Assembly: GCF_014287435.1 (NCBI RefSeq)
Contig: NZ_JACOPG010000002.1
Coordinates: forward strand, 1-64,000
DNA from: Roseburia lenta
Lineage (GTDB): Bacteria > Bacillota > Clostridia > Lachnospirales > Lachnospiraceae
Length of the DNA stretch: 64,000 nucleotides
Reading direction: 5' to 3'
Shown: one piece after another, positions 7,254 to 17,921 of the stretch
Position numbering within the stretch: position 1 is the stretch's first letter
Layout: every line of letters starts with the position of its first letter
Position numbers and translations under genes: made by a program
Notes under the pieces: generated by a model
Database searches by the model: none
The model's input: only the letters and a program-made list of their open reading frames with translations
What the model was told of the DNA's origin: nothing

Positions 7254-9545
7254 CTATTCGATAATAATATTGTCAAAAAAGTTATTGCCTTTTTTGACCG
7301 GCTTCCTGTGCTCCTGTTTTTTCTTGAAATTCTGCTTATTGGCAGGCTTTTTGCATCTTGCCGCAGGCTGGTCTTTCGCAGCCTCTTTTTTGTCCTGTCG
7401 ATCGCCCAGTTTCATGGTCAACTGGATCCTTTGCTTTTTGAAATCCACGCTCAAGACCTGCACATCCACAATATCGCCGATCGATACAGCCTCCAGCGGA
7501 TGCCTGATGAAGCGGTCGCAGATCTCAGAAATATGGACAAGTCCGTCCTGGTGCACGCCGATATCCACGAAAGCACCAAAATCAATGACATTGCGGACAG
7601 TGCCTTTCAAGACCATGCCCGGTTTTAAATCTTCCATGCTCAGGACATCACTGCGAAGAATTGGCTTTGGCATATCCTCTCTTGGATCACGCCCCGGCTT
7701 TTGGAGTTCTTTTACAATATCCTCCAAAGTCATGGCACCGATACCAAGTTCTTCTGCCAGTCGATCCAGATCGCCTACTTCCTTTCCGATCTGCCCGATA
7801 CCGCCACTGGTGATCTCCGTCAGATCATGTCCTAATTCGGCAAGAAGCTTTTCCGTCACTTCATAGGACTCCGGGTGTACGCTGGTCGCGTCTAAAGGAT
7901 TCTTGCCCCCGCGGATCCGCAGGAAGCCTGCACACTGTTCGTATGCCTTTGGTCCTAATTTTGGTACCTTTAATAATTGTTTTCTTGAAGTGAACTGTCC
8001 GTTCTCCTCACGATATGCCACGATATTCTTGGCAATGGTCTTATTGATGCCTGAAATGTGTTCCAGCAAGGATGCTGAAGCCGTGTTCAGGTCAACGCCC
8101 ACATTGTTGACGCACGCCTCAACAACACCGGATAAGGCTTCGTCCAACTTTTTCTGGTTCATATCATGCTGATACTGTCCTACACCGATCGACTTTGGAT
8201 CGATCTTTACCAGTTCAGCCAAGGGGTCCTGTACACGTCTGGCAATGGATGTCGCACTACGCTGCCCTACGTCAAACTGCGGAAATTCCTCTGTCGCCAA
8301 TTTGCTGGCAGAATAGACGGATGCCCCCGCCTCATTGGTGATCACATACTGCACCGGAACCGGGATCTCCTTTAAGAGATCTACGATGATCATTTCTGAT
8401 TCACGCGATGCCGTACCATTTCCTACGGAGATCAGGGTAACATGGTATTTGGAGATGAGTTTCTTTAAAACTGCCTTTGCCTCCTCCACCTTATTCTGCG
8501 GTGCTGTCGGGAAAATAACTGTCGTATCCAATACCTTTCCGGTCGCATCTACAACTGCAAGTTTACAGCCGGTACGAAATGCCGGATCCCATCCCAAGAC
8601 CACCTGTCCTGCGATCGGTGGCTGCATGAGCAACTGCTGTAAGTTCTTGCCAAAGACACTGATCGCGCCGTCCTCTGCTTTTTCCGTCAGGGCAGACCGG
8701 ATCTCACGCTCAATAGCCGGTGCGATCAAGCGGTCATACGCATCCGCGATCGTCTCCGTCAGCACCGGCGTCGTATAAGGGTTATCCTTGGTAATAACCT
8801 GTTTGGAAAGATAACGAATGATCTCCTCGGTCGGTGCCAAGATCTTGACCGTCAGGATCTTTTCCTTTTCTCCTCGGTTGAGTGCCAGAATACGGTGTCC
8901 CGGCAACTTTTCGATTGGTTCGTCAAACTCATAGTACATCTCGTAGACCGACTCCGCGGTCTCATCCTTGGCACTTGATGTGATATGTCCCTTTTTCTCT
9001 GTCAGCCCACGGATATGCATACGATAATCCGCCTGGTCTGCGATGGTCTCTGCCAGAATATCCTTGGCTCCCGCGATCGCATCCTGCGCCGTAACCACTT
9101 CCTTCTCTGCATTTACATAATCTCCTGCAATCTCCTCTAACGGCTGATCGATCTCCTGCAAAAAGATCAGATCTGCCAGCGGCTCTAAGCCCTTTTCCTT
9201 GGCGATCGTCGCACGGGTGCGGCGCTTTGGACGGTATGGGCGATACAGATCATCTACAACGACCTGTGTCTCTGCCGCCAGGATCTGCGCACGCAGTTCC
9301 TCCGTCAATTTGCCCTGCTCTTCGATGCTCGCCAAGACTGACGCTTTCTTGTCCTCCAGGTTGCGCAGATAATTCAGACGTTCATACAGGTTTCGCAGAA
9401 TCTCATCACTGAGTGCACCCGTTGCTTCCTTTCGATATCTTGCGATAAAGGGAATGGTATTGCCCTCATCGATCAGTTTTACCGCCGCATCTACCTGTTT
9501 TGGCAGAACGCCAAGTTCACTTGCCAGTTTTCTATTGATGTCCAT
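7254..9545 (-). CDS. tex: Tex family RNA-binding transcription accessory protein
   Basis: Cytoplasmic nucleic-acid-binding protein of 763 residues. Order of parts: Tex N-terminal helical region (IPFIARYRKEATG near residue 32), YqgF-like RNase H fold (LGWDPAFRTGCKLAVVD in the middle), helix-hairpin-helix region (ASLLEHISGINKTIAKNIV), then an S1 domain (GTVRNVIDFGAFVDIGVHQDGL near 660-680). A short Lys/Gln-rich tail ends the protein. Tex proteins affect transcription and RNA handling; the exact role here is not shown. It reads 48 bp after the SprA-like gene in the same direction. Confidence 0.95.
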   Translation of the reverse strand: MDINRKLASELGVLPKQVDAAVKLIDEGNTIPFIARYRKEATGALSDEILRNLYERLNYLRNLEDKKASVLASIEEQGKLTEELRAQILAAETQVVVDDLYRPYRPKRRTRATIAKEKGLEPLADLIFLQEIDQPLEEIAGDYVNAEKEVVTAQDAIAGAKDILAETIADQADYRMHIRGLTEKKGHITSSAKDETAESVYEMYYEFDEPIEKLPGHRILALNRGEKEKILTVKILAPTEEIIRYLSKQVITKDNPYTTPVLTETIADAYDRLIAPAIEREIRSALTEKAEDGAISVFGKNLQQLLMQPPIAGQVVLGWDPAFRTGCKLAVVDATGKVLDTTVIFPTAPQNKVEEAKAVLKKLISKYHVTLISVGNGTASRESEMIIVDLLKEIPVPVQYVITNEAGASVYSASKLATEEFPQFDVGQRSATSIARRVQDPLAELVKIDPKSIGVGQYQHDMNQKKLDEALSGVVEACVNNVGVDLNTASASLLEHISGINKTIAKNIVAYREENGQFTSRKQLLKVPKLGPKAYEQCAGFLRIRGGKNPLDATSVHPESYEVTEKLLAELGHDLTEITSGGIGQIGKEVGDLDRLAEELGIGAMTLEDIVKELQKPGRDPREDMPKPILRSDVLSMEDLKPGMVLKGTVRNVIDFGAFVDIGVHQDGLVHISEICDRFIRHPLEAVSIGDIVDVQVLSVDFKKQRIQLTMKLGDRQDKKEAAKDQPAARCKKPANKQNFKKKQEHRKPVKKGNNFFDNIIIE

Positions 9546-9593
9546 CTATGTTACTCCATTTCTTTTCTAATTTCTCGATCAAAACCGCCTGCA

Positions 9594-10100
9594 TCAGGCA
9601 CTCAAATCCACCTTGCCCCCGATCAGGCTGGCTGCATCCAGCGATTTTTGATTTTGTCCGTAAGGATTGCTCTCGTTGTAGCGGATCGTTGTGTTGGTCG
9701 TGCCACCCGAAACATAAGTCCTGCCACATTCCGGGCAGACCGATGTGTGGATGGATACGCTGGCATTTACCACCGTTCCGTTATTTTGGGCAGCCTTGGT
9801 ATAGGCATTGCTGACATGTTCACCCTCGTGCGCCCGCACGGCACCGCCGGCTGCCTCCGGTGAAATGTGTGCCGCCGCCTTAAAGGAAACATTTTCATCC
9901 GACCCATCGATATACTTGCGCTCCTTGCAAGTCTGACATTCCGCCGGCGTGGATTTATAACCCGGCTTGACGCCGTCCGTATCCCCTGCCCCGGTCATAG
10001 TCGGATCCGTCACGCCTGCGGTGACATCATAAGTCCCCATGCCATAAGTTCCCGGCTGATATGAAGTTGTAAGGATAGAACCAAGACTTCCTATCTGCAT
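9594..10100 (-). CDS. putative metalloprotease, SprA-related
   Basis: A 168-residue protein without signal peptide. A first CxxC pair (CQTC, near residues 55-58) is followed by KYIDGSDENVSFK and the motif VRAHEGEHV, an HExxH-like zinc site with histidines four apart (HEGEH). A second pair CPEC lies towards the C-terminus, so a structural metal bound by the four cysteines is plausible. The arrangement fits the SprA-related family of predicted metalloproteases whose substrates are unknown. It precedes tex in the same direction. Family assignment is by motif only. Confidence 0.68.
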   Translation of the reverse strand: MQIGSLGSILTTSYQPGTYGMGTYDVTAGVTDPTMTGAGDTDGVKPGYKSTPAECQTCKERKYIDGSDENVSFKAAAHISPEAAGGAVRAHEGEHVSNAYTKAAQNNGTVVNASVSIHTSVCPECGRTYVSGGTTNTTIRYNESNPYGQNQKSLDAASLIGGKVDLSA

Positions 10101-10210
10101 ACACCATTCCCCCTTTCTTTGATCGCGTCCTCTTTACAAATCGTCCGTCATTCCTTTATAGTAGATTTTGTACTTAAATATCACTATTTCAATTAGATGT
10201 GAGGCCTAAT

Positions 10211-10546
10211 ATGCAAGCACTTGCCAGACTACTACAAAACTATATGAGCCATGCACCCAAATGCCTTTTCCATCTAGTAACCGGCTACTATTGTCCCGGC
10301 TGCGGTGGCACCAGAGCCCTGTATTTATTTCTTACCGGACACTGGATCAAGTCTTTTCTCTTTCACCCGCTGGTGGTCTATGCCTTTTTTGTCTGCCTCT
10401 ATCTATGTATCCGCAAGATCCTAGATCATAAGTACCACCCCAGCGCCCGTCTGCTATGGATCGCACTGGGCTTACTGGCAGTATATTTTGTCATCAAAAA
10501 CCTTGCCCTTGTCTGTTTTCATGTAGACCTATTGCAGATCTTCTAG
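10211..10546 (+). CDS. DUF2752 family membrane protein
   Basis: A 111-residue membrane protein with the family signature CPGCGGTRA near residue 28, followed by a short LTGHW and HPL motif and two long hydrophobic stretches. DUF2752 proteins have no known function; the two cysteines look like a metal or redox site at the membrane. GAGG lies six bases before the ATG at 10211; a GTG at 10199 in frame is the alternative. Its stop codon overlaps that of the convergent flavoprotein gene in the four bases CTAG. Confidence 0.8.
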   Translation: MQALARLLQNYMSHAPKCLFHLVTGYYCPGCGGTRALYLFLTGHWIKSFLFHPLVVYAFFVCLYLCIRKILDHKYHPSARLLWIALGLLAVYFVIKNLALVCFHVDLLQIF

Positions 10547-11925
10547 TTCTGGTTTCCCGCAATCTCTCTTGCTACATAAACACCACTTGCAGAAGCGTGT
10601 GACAGGGAGTGGGTAATACCGCTTCCATCACCGATCACATAAAGTCCCTTATAATTGGTCTGCAAATGTTCGTCCACTTCCACTTCCATATTGTAGAACT
10701 TGACTTCGACACCATAAAGCAGAGTATCGTCATTTGCGGTACCCGGTGCGATCTTATCCAGTGCGTAGATCATCTCTACAATGCCGTCCAAGATTCGCTT
10801 TGGCAGTACCAGGGAGAGATCTCCCGGCGTAGCATTGAGTGTCGGTGTGACAAAGGACTCCTCGATACGCTTCCTGGTAGAACGCTGTCCACGGATCAGG
10901 TCTCCGAAACGCTGTACCATCACGCCACCGCCAAGCATATTAGAAAGTCTGGCGATTGACTCGCCATAACCGTTGGAATCCTTAAAAGGCTCGGAAAAAT
11001 GCTTAGAAACCAAAAGTGCGAAATTGGTATTCTCCGTCTGTTTCTCCGGGTCTTCGTAACTGTGTCCGTTTACCGTAATGATGCCATTGGTATTTTCATT
11101 TACGACCGCCCCCTTTGGATTCATACAGAAGGTACGCACCTTATCCTCGTATTTCTGGGTACGGTAAACAATCTTGCTCTCGTATAATTCATCCGTCAGA
11201 TGTGAAAAGATCTCTGCCGGCAATTCCACACGCACCCCGATATCCACACGGTTGGAATTGGTTGGAATAGAAAGATCCTTGCAGACTTCTTCCATCCATT
11301 TGCTTCCGCTGCGTCCGACAGAAATAATACAATCTTTGCAGGTGTAACTTGCATCCTTGCATTGGATACGGTAGCCTTCCTCACCATCTGCTAAGACTTC
11401 GACTGACTCCACCAGCGTGTCAAAATGAAACTCTACCTTGTCCTTTAAATATTCGTAGAGATTTTCCAATACCACATAGTTGATGTCCGTACCCAAATGG
11501 CGAACAGATGCATCCAGCAAATGCAGGTCATTTTGCATACACTGCTTTTTAAAACGACTGCCTGCGGTAGAGTATAATTTGGTCCCCTCGCCGCCATATG
11601 CCAGATTGATCGTATCGACATAGCGCATCAGATCAATAGCTTCTTTTTTACCGATATATTCATATAAAGTACCGCCAAAATCATTGGTGATATTGTATTT
11701 TCCATCTGAAAAAGCACCGGCTCCGCCAAAACCGCTCATGATCGAACAGGTCTTACATCCGATACAGGACTTGATCTTATTTCCGTCGATCGGGCATTTT
11801 CTGCCTCCCAGAGCGTGTCCTGCCTCAAAAACGCCCACACGCAAATTCGGATCCTGCTGGATCAGTTCATAGGCAGAAAAAATACCTCCCGGGCCTGCGC
11901 CAATAATCAGTACATCGTAATTCAT
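10543..11925 (-). CDS. FAD-dependent dehydrogenase, COG2509 type
   Basis: A 460-residue flavoprotein. The N-terminal Rossmann motif is IIGAGPGGIFSAYEL (about residues 6-20). A cysteine-rich insert CPIDGNKIKSCIGCKTCSIMSG follows near residue 50, characteristic of the uncharacterised FAD-dependent dehydrogenases of COG2509. A second FAD motif GLYVIGDGSGITHSLSHA is near the C-terminus. The reaction is not known. AGGAG lies 5 bases before the ATG at 11925, so I prefer it to the frame start 27 bases upstream. It stands alone between the DUF2752 gene and glpK. Confidence 0.85.
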   Translation of the reverse strand: MNYDVLIIGAGPGGIFSAYELIQQDPNLRVGVFEAGHALGGRKCPIDGNKIKSCIGCKTCSIMSGFGGAGAFSDGKYNITNDFGGTLYEYIGKKEAIDLMRYVDTINLAYGGEGTKLYSTAGSRFKKQCMQNDLHLLDASVRHLGTDINYVVLENLYEYLKDKVEFHFDTLVESVEVLADGEEGYRIQCKDASYTCKDCIISVGRSGSKWMEEVCKDLSIPTNSNRVDIGVRVELPAEIFSHLTDELYESKIVYRTQKYEDKVRTFCMNPKGAVVNENTNGIITVNGHSYEDPEKQTENTNFALLVSKHFSEPFKDSNGYGESIARLSNMLGGGVMVQRFGDLIRGQRSTRKRIEESFVTPTLNATPGDLSLVLPKRILDGIVEMIYALDKIAPGTANDDTLLYGVEVKFYNMEVEVDEHLQTNYKGLYVIGDGSGITHSLSHASASGVYVAREIAGNQN

Positions 11926-12036
11926 ACATTCTCCTATCCGTCGTCTTTTCATAAAAACGACCGCTTTTTTACTTCATTATCATATCATAGTTTCCTCTGT
12001 CCTGCCAGTAAAATAAAGCCGTAAGCGGGCGTAGAA

Positions 12037-12065
12037 AAGGAGATGCCAGCCTTGACATCTCCTTA
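12037..12065 (-). terminator. intrinsic terminator after glpK
   Basis: Minus strand stem AAGGAGATGTC with GGCATCTCCTT and a short loop, followed by TTCT. It lies 27 bp after the glpK stop codon. Confidence 0.8.
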
Positions 12066-12091
12066 TAGTGTCCTTTTTTATCAGAATACCT

Positions 12092-13624
<1,533 letters not shown>

Positions 13625-13649
13625 TCAAATCTTTAATGATCCTGACCCT

Positions 13650-13678
13650 ATTATAAAAAATCCCCCATGATTTTTCAA
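13650..13678 (-). promoter_or_regulatory. promoter of glpK
   Basis: Minus strand TTGAAA (13673-13678), a 17-base spacer containing a run of G, and TATAAT (13650-13655). It ends 49 bp before the glpK start codon. Confidence 0.75.
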
Positions 13679-13741
13679 TAAAGTTTCCGCGATTTTCTAT
13701 TCTTCCACGGATGGTCGTAATGTGTCTATTTATGATGCATT

Positions 13742-14938
13742 TTAGACCAGACGGATCATTTGACGCACTTCGCCAAGTGCCGCTGCCTTTGTCGCATAGT
13801 CAGACTCTTTCATGGCCTCTGTGACAAATCCGATCTCATCATCCAGACCGCTCTCAACGAACTCTACCTGACCAAAGATATTCTCAATCTCAGCCTCTGA
13901 TGCAGCGGAACGTACAAAGAAACGATTGACCTGCTCGTTTGGATCCGCAAGGACAAGTTTCTCCTTTTCCCACTCCAGATAGATGTTCTTGTCGATATGC
14001 TTGGCAATGGCGACCATATCACCCACGACTGCACTGGCGGTCGGGAGTTTGCCCGCACCGCTTCCGTAGAACATACCGTCGCCCAGCATATTGCCATGAA
14101 CAAAAATAGCGTTGAATACATCATGCACATTGTAAAGCGGATGCTCCGGTGATAAAAGGAAAGGTGCTACTCTTGCCACATAGGAGTCTCCCACCTTTTT
14201 GCTGGTAGCCAGTAACTTGATGGCTCTTCCCATTTTATTTGCATACTTGATATCGGTTGCCGTGATATGTGAAATTCCCTCAGTCGGGATATCTTCATAA
14301 TCCACCTGTCTGCCGCAGACAAGAGATGTCAGGATGGCGATCTTACGGCAGGCATCGTGTCCTTCGATATCTGCTGTCGGATCCTTTTCTGCATAGCCCT
14401 TTGCCTGTGCATCCTTTAATACATCATCAAATTCCAGACCTTCTTTGGTCATCTTTGACATCATATAGTTGGTCGTACCATTGACGATACCCGTGATCTC
14501 CTCGATCACATCACCTGTCAGGCAGGAGGTCAACGGACGGATGATCGGAATACCGCCGCCAACGGATGCCTCAAATAAGAAATTGACCTTGTGATTTCTG
14601 GCGATCTCGATCAATTCTGCACCCTTGTCTGCCACAAGTGCCTTGTTGGAGGTCGTAACATGCTTTCCTGCCTCAAGCATTGCCTTAACAAAGGTATATG
14701 CCGGCTCCACGCCACCCATGGTCTCCACAACAATGGCAACTTCCGGATCTTCTACGATCGTCTTGTAGTCATGGACGATCTTGTCCGCGATCGGGTCTCC
14801 CTCAAAATCACGCAGATCCAAAACATATTTTAATTCTAATGGCTCGCCACAACGCTTTGCCACAACATCTCTGTTTACCTCTAAAATCTCTGCTACACCG
14901 GAACCGATAGTTCCGTATCCCATAATTGCTACTTTCAT
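13742..14938 (-). CDS. hom: homoserine dehydrogenase
   Basis: Reduces aspartate semialdehyde to homoserine, the branch point to threonine and methionine. The 398-residue product has the NAD(P) loop GYGTIGSG (residues 7-14), the core NGTTNYMMSKM and the catalytic region GYAEKDPTADIEGHDACRK. It is about 35 residues shorter than the common 430-residue form; the C-terminal part resembles a reduced ACT domain. A separate ACT-domain protein is encoded just upstream (stop codon 4 bp before this start), so the pair may form one regulatory unit. Confidence 0.95.
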   Translation of the reverse strand: MKVAIMGYGTIGSGVAEILEVNRDVVAKRCGEPLELKYVLDLRDFEGDPIADKIVHDYKTIVEDPEVAIVVETMGGVEPAYTFVKAMLEAGKHVTTSNKALVADKGAELIEIARNHKVNFLFEASVGGGIPIIRPLTSCLTGDVIEEITGIVNGTTNYMMSKMTKEGLEFDDVLKDAQAKGYAEKDPTADIEGHDACRKIAILTSLVCGRQVDYEDIPTEGISHITATDIKYANKMGRAIKLLATSKKVGDSYVARVAPFLLSPEHPLYNVHDVFNAIFVHGNMLGDGMFYGSGAGKLPTASAVVGDMVAIAKHIDKNIYLEWEKEKLVLADPNEQVNRFFVRSAASEAEIENIFGQVEFVESGLDDEIGFVTEAMKESDYATKAAALGEVRQMIRLV

Positions 14939-14942
14939 CTGA

Positions 14943-15386
14943 TCACTCCCTAGCTAATATTTTTACGTATTGTATTCCCTGTGTTTTTTCCATGACTTCC
15001 ACCATCTCCGAGACATCGCCTGTCTCCGGCAGCACATCGACCGATAAGGTCAGTGACGCGATCCCATTGACCGGAATACTCTGGTGGATCGTCAGTATGT
15101 TGGCATGATACCGGGCGACTGTCTGTAAGATCTCTGACAGAATGCCGGGCTCGTCCTCCAACTGGATCACCATAGTGATCGTCTTTCCTTTGACGTTGTC
15201 ATGAAAGGGGAAAATATCCTCTTTGTACTTATAGAAAGAACTCCGGCTGATCCCCACGCGATCTGTCGCCTCCTGCACGGAGATACAACGACCGGATTCG
15301 ATCAGGCGCTTTGCCTCCACTACCTTACGGAGCACTTCCGGCACTGCCTTTTCCTTTAACACAAAATAGGTAGTCTTCTCTGACAT
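14943..15386 (-). CDS. ACT domain-containing protein, PheB/UPF0735 type
   Basis: A 147-residue cytoplasmic protein. The first half holds a helix-turn-helix-like segment (VQEATDRVGISRSSFYKYK, near residues 40-60) and the second half an ACT domain (LEDEPGILSEILQTVARY). This is the PheB layout; such proteins are thought to sense amino acids, but no biochemical role is established. GGGAGGGAAT precedes the ATG at 15386; the upstream in-frame ATG has no such site. It leads a two-gene unit with hom. Confidence 0.88.
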   Translation of the reverse strand: MSEKTTYFVLKEKAVPEVLRKVVEAKRLIESGRCISVQEATDRVGISRSSFYKYKEDIFPFHDNVKGKTITMVIQLEDEPGILSEILQTVARYHANILTIHQSIPVNGIASLTLSVDVLPETGDVSEMVEVMEKTQGIQYVKILARE

Positions 15387-15436
15387 ATTCCCTCCCGAGT
15401 GTCTTTGACACAAACACAAATGTTCTCACTCGAAAG

Positions 15437-15466
15437 ATAATACCACAAGAAGACTACCTAAATCAA
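15437..15466 (-). promoter_or_regulatory. promoter of the pheB-like gene and hom
   Basis: Minus strand TTGATT (15461-15466), an 18-base spacer and TATTAT (15437-15442). The leader then contains a small hairpin GTGTC-AAA-GACAC (15399-15411) just before the ribosome binding site. Confidence 0.65.
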
Positions 15467-15471
15467 GCCCT

Positions 15472-16606
15472 TTATGATTCCTGCGTATGACGATCCGGTC
15501 GTCCCAGAGAACACCATTTCAGATAGGCATTCATAAACGGGGTGATGGCACCGTCTAAAACGGCATCCACATTTCCGGTCTCCTCGCCGGTCCGCAGATC
15601 TTTTACCATGGTGTAAGGCTGTAAGACATAAGAACGGATCTGGTTGCCCCAGCCGATCTCGGTCACCTCTCCACGGATGCCCTGCGCTTCGCGCTCCTGC
15701 TCCTCTTTTTGCAAAAGATACAACTTTGCCTTTAACATCTGCATAGCCTTATCTTTGTTCATATGCTGGGAACGCTCATTCTGGCATTGTACCACGATCC
15801 CAGTCGGGAAGTGCGTGATACGGATGGCAGATGATGTCTTGTTGATGTGCTGGCCACCAGCACCGCTGGACCTATAGGTATCGATACGGATATCGTCATC
15901 ATTGATCTCCACCTCGACATTATCATCCAACTCCGGCATGACGTCGCAGGATGCAAAGGAAGTCTGCCTTTTGCCTGCTGCATTAAAAGGCGAGATACGT
16001 ACCAGACGGTGGACACCCTTTTCAGATTTCAGATAACCATAGGCATTTGCCCCATTGACTTGGAAGGTCACGGACTTGATGCCCGCTTCCTCACCGTCCA
16101 GATAATCCAGTACCTCTACCTCATAGCCACGACTCGCTGCCCATCTGGTATACATACGGTACAGCATGGATACCCAATCGCAACTCTCCGTACCACCGGC
16201 TCCGGCATGGAGCGATACGATGGCATTTCTGTCATCATACTCATCTGAGAGCAAAGTCTTCATGCGCAGTTCTTCCAGTTCCCCATCAAACTCCTGTAAA
16301 AGAGATTCGATCTCCGGCAAAAGATCCGGGTCATTCTCCTCATATCCCAATGTGATATAGGTGTCGATCTCCTCATATAGTTCCTGTAAATGGGAAAAGA
16401 TACTGACATCATCTTTTAAACTTTTCAGTTCCTTCATTTTGGCAGTAGACTGTGCTGCATCATTCCAAAAGTCCGCTGCCTCCATTTCTCTTTCTAATTC
16501 TTCGATACGCTTTGACTTGTTAGCCAGGTCAAAGTGAATCCCTCACTTCCTGTAGTGGAGATTCGTATGCTTGCAACTGCTGTTTATAAGCGTCAAGTTC
16601 TACCAC
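15472..16606 (-). CDS. prfB: peptide chain release factor 2, programmed +1 frameshift
   Basis: Release factor for UGA and UAA codons. Translation starts at a GTG (16606) behind AGAGGTGAAT and runs 25 codons to CTT-TGA at 16529-16534. The ribosome must slip +1 at CTTTGAC and continue with GAC in the second frame to 15472. Both parts join into one protein beginning with the usual coiled N-terminal domain. The GGQ motif SSGAGGQHINKT lies in the second half. The shift site autoregulates RF2 through its UGA. The stimulatory upstream site here is AGGG, five bases from CTT. Confidence 0.95.
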
Positions 16607-16627
16607 AGTATTCACCTCTTTCATTTT

Positions 16628-17860
16628 TTATTTGTCCAGTTCCTCGTGGAGGACTTCAAGCCCCTTCTGGATCTGGTTGTCGAGCGACTCATCATAAGTC
16701 TCGTCATCACCGCCTAAGAACTGGTATTCCAGTTTGATATCCGGTGTGATGCCTGTCTTGTGAATACACTCACCACTCGGCGTATAGTAGGTCGCCATCG
16801 TGACCTTGATCGCACTTCCGTCGGAAAGCGGCACCGTCGTCTGCACGATCCCCTTTCCAAAAGTCTTGGTACCGATTAGGGTACCATAGTCAAAATCGCG
16901 GATGGCTCCGGCAAAGATCTCTGCCGCGCTGGCTGTATTGCCGGATGTCAGTACGACCATCGGCATATTGATCTGCTTTTCATCATCCGATGTATAAGTC
17001 GTGCGCTCGCCGTTTTTGTCTTCCATATAAACGGTCGTACCCGCCGGTAAGATGTCATCCAGGATCCCGGTCACGGAATCTACCAGCCCGCCACCATTAA
17101 AGCGCAGATCGTAGATCACGGCTTTCATGCCCTGGGACTCCAAGTCTGCCATTGCTGCTTCAAACTGATCTTTGGTATTATCGGAAAACTCTGACAGATA
17201 AACATAACCGACAGCGTCATCCAGCATCTTGTATTTGACACTCGGTACCTCCACCTGTGCACGCGTTACTTCCACGACATCTGTCTTGCCGTCACGCTCA
17301 TATTGCACCGTGATCTTGGTGCCTTCTTCGCCACGCACATAATGCACGAATTGATCCAGGTCTTCTGATTGTCCCTTGTGTCCGTCCACAGATACGATGA
17401 TATCATCCGCCTGAAGCCCTGCCTTTGCCGCCGGGGAATCATCATATACATTGACGATACGCACCTGCCCGGTCGTCGTATCCTTTGTAAGCACAGCGCC
17501 GATACCGGCATAATTGCCTGTCGTATCGATCATCATATCCTCATATTCCTGCGCCGTATAATAAACCGAATACGGATCATCCAATCCTTCCATATAGCCC
17601 TTGTAAATGCCTTCTGCCAGTGCCTCTTCATCCACATCTTCATAATAGTAATGATGTACCAGTGTGGAAATGTATTGCAACTTGGAAAGGTTTAAATCTG
17701 CCAGCGTGCCAAGACTGCCCCGCAGGGCAAATACCAGCCCGCCAAGAATCAGCGCCATGACAAGCAGGCTGCACAAAACGCCGGTCAGGACACCACGACG
17801 AAATGTCTTTGGCTTTTTTGCCTTTTTTGTCACTTCCGGTTGCTCTTTTATTTCTTCCAT
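16628..17860 (-). CDS. S41 family C-terminal processing peptidase
   Basis: A 410-residue CtpA-type serine protease. One N-terminal membrane anchor (around residues 25-47) puts the body outside the cytoplasm. A PDZ domain (SPAAKAGLQADDIIVSVDG) is followed by the S41 catalytic domain with the Ser-Lys dyad: serine in GNTASAAE and lysine in TFGKG. Such proteases trim cell-wall and secreted proteins. AGGA lies 7 bases before the ATG at 17860; the frame extends 16 codons upstream without a better site. It is directly downstream of ftsX in the same direction. Confidence 0.93.
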   Translation of the reverse strand: MEEIKEQPEVTKKAKKPKTFRRGVLTGVLCSLLVMALILGGLVFALRGSLGTLADLNLSKLQYISTLVHHYYYEDVDEEALAEGIYKGYMEGLDDPYSVYYTAQEYEDMMIDTTGNYAGIGAVLTKDTTTGQVRIVNVYDDSPAAKAGLQADDIIVSVDGHKGQSEDLDQFVHYVRGEEGTKITVQYERDGKTDVVEVTRAQVEVPSVKYKMLDDAVGYVYLSEFSDNTKDQFEAAMADLESQGMKAVIYDLRFNGGGLVDSVTGILDDILPAGTTVYMEDKNGERTTYTSDDEKQINMPMVVLTSGNTASAAEIFAGAIRDFDYGTLIGTKTFGKGIVQTTVPLSDGSAIKVTMATYYTPSGECIHKTGITPDIKLEYQFLGGDDETYDESLDNQIQKGLEVLHEELDK

Positions 17861-17921
17861 CTTCCTATCCTTCTTATATGACTTTTTTCCAATATATTGT
17901 AAGATCACATATTCTATGCGG

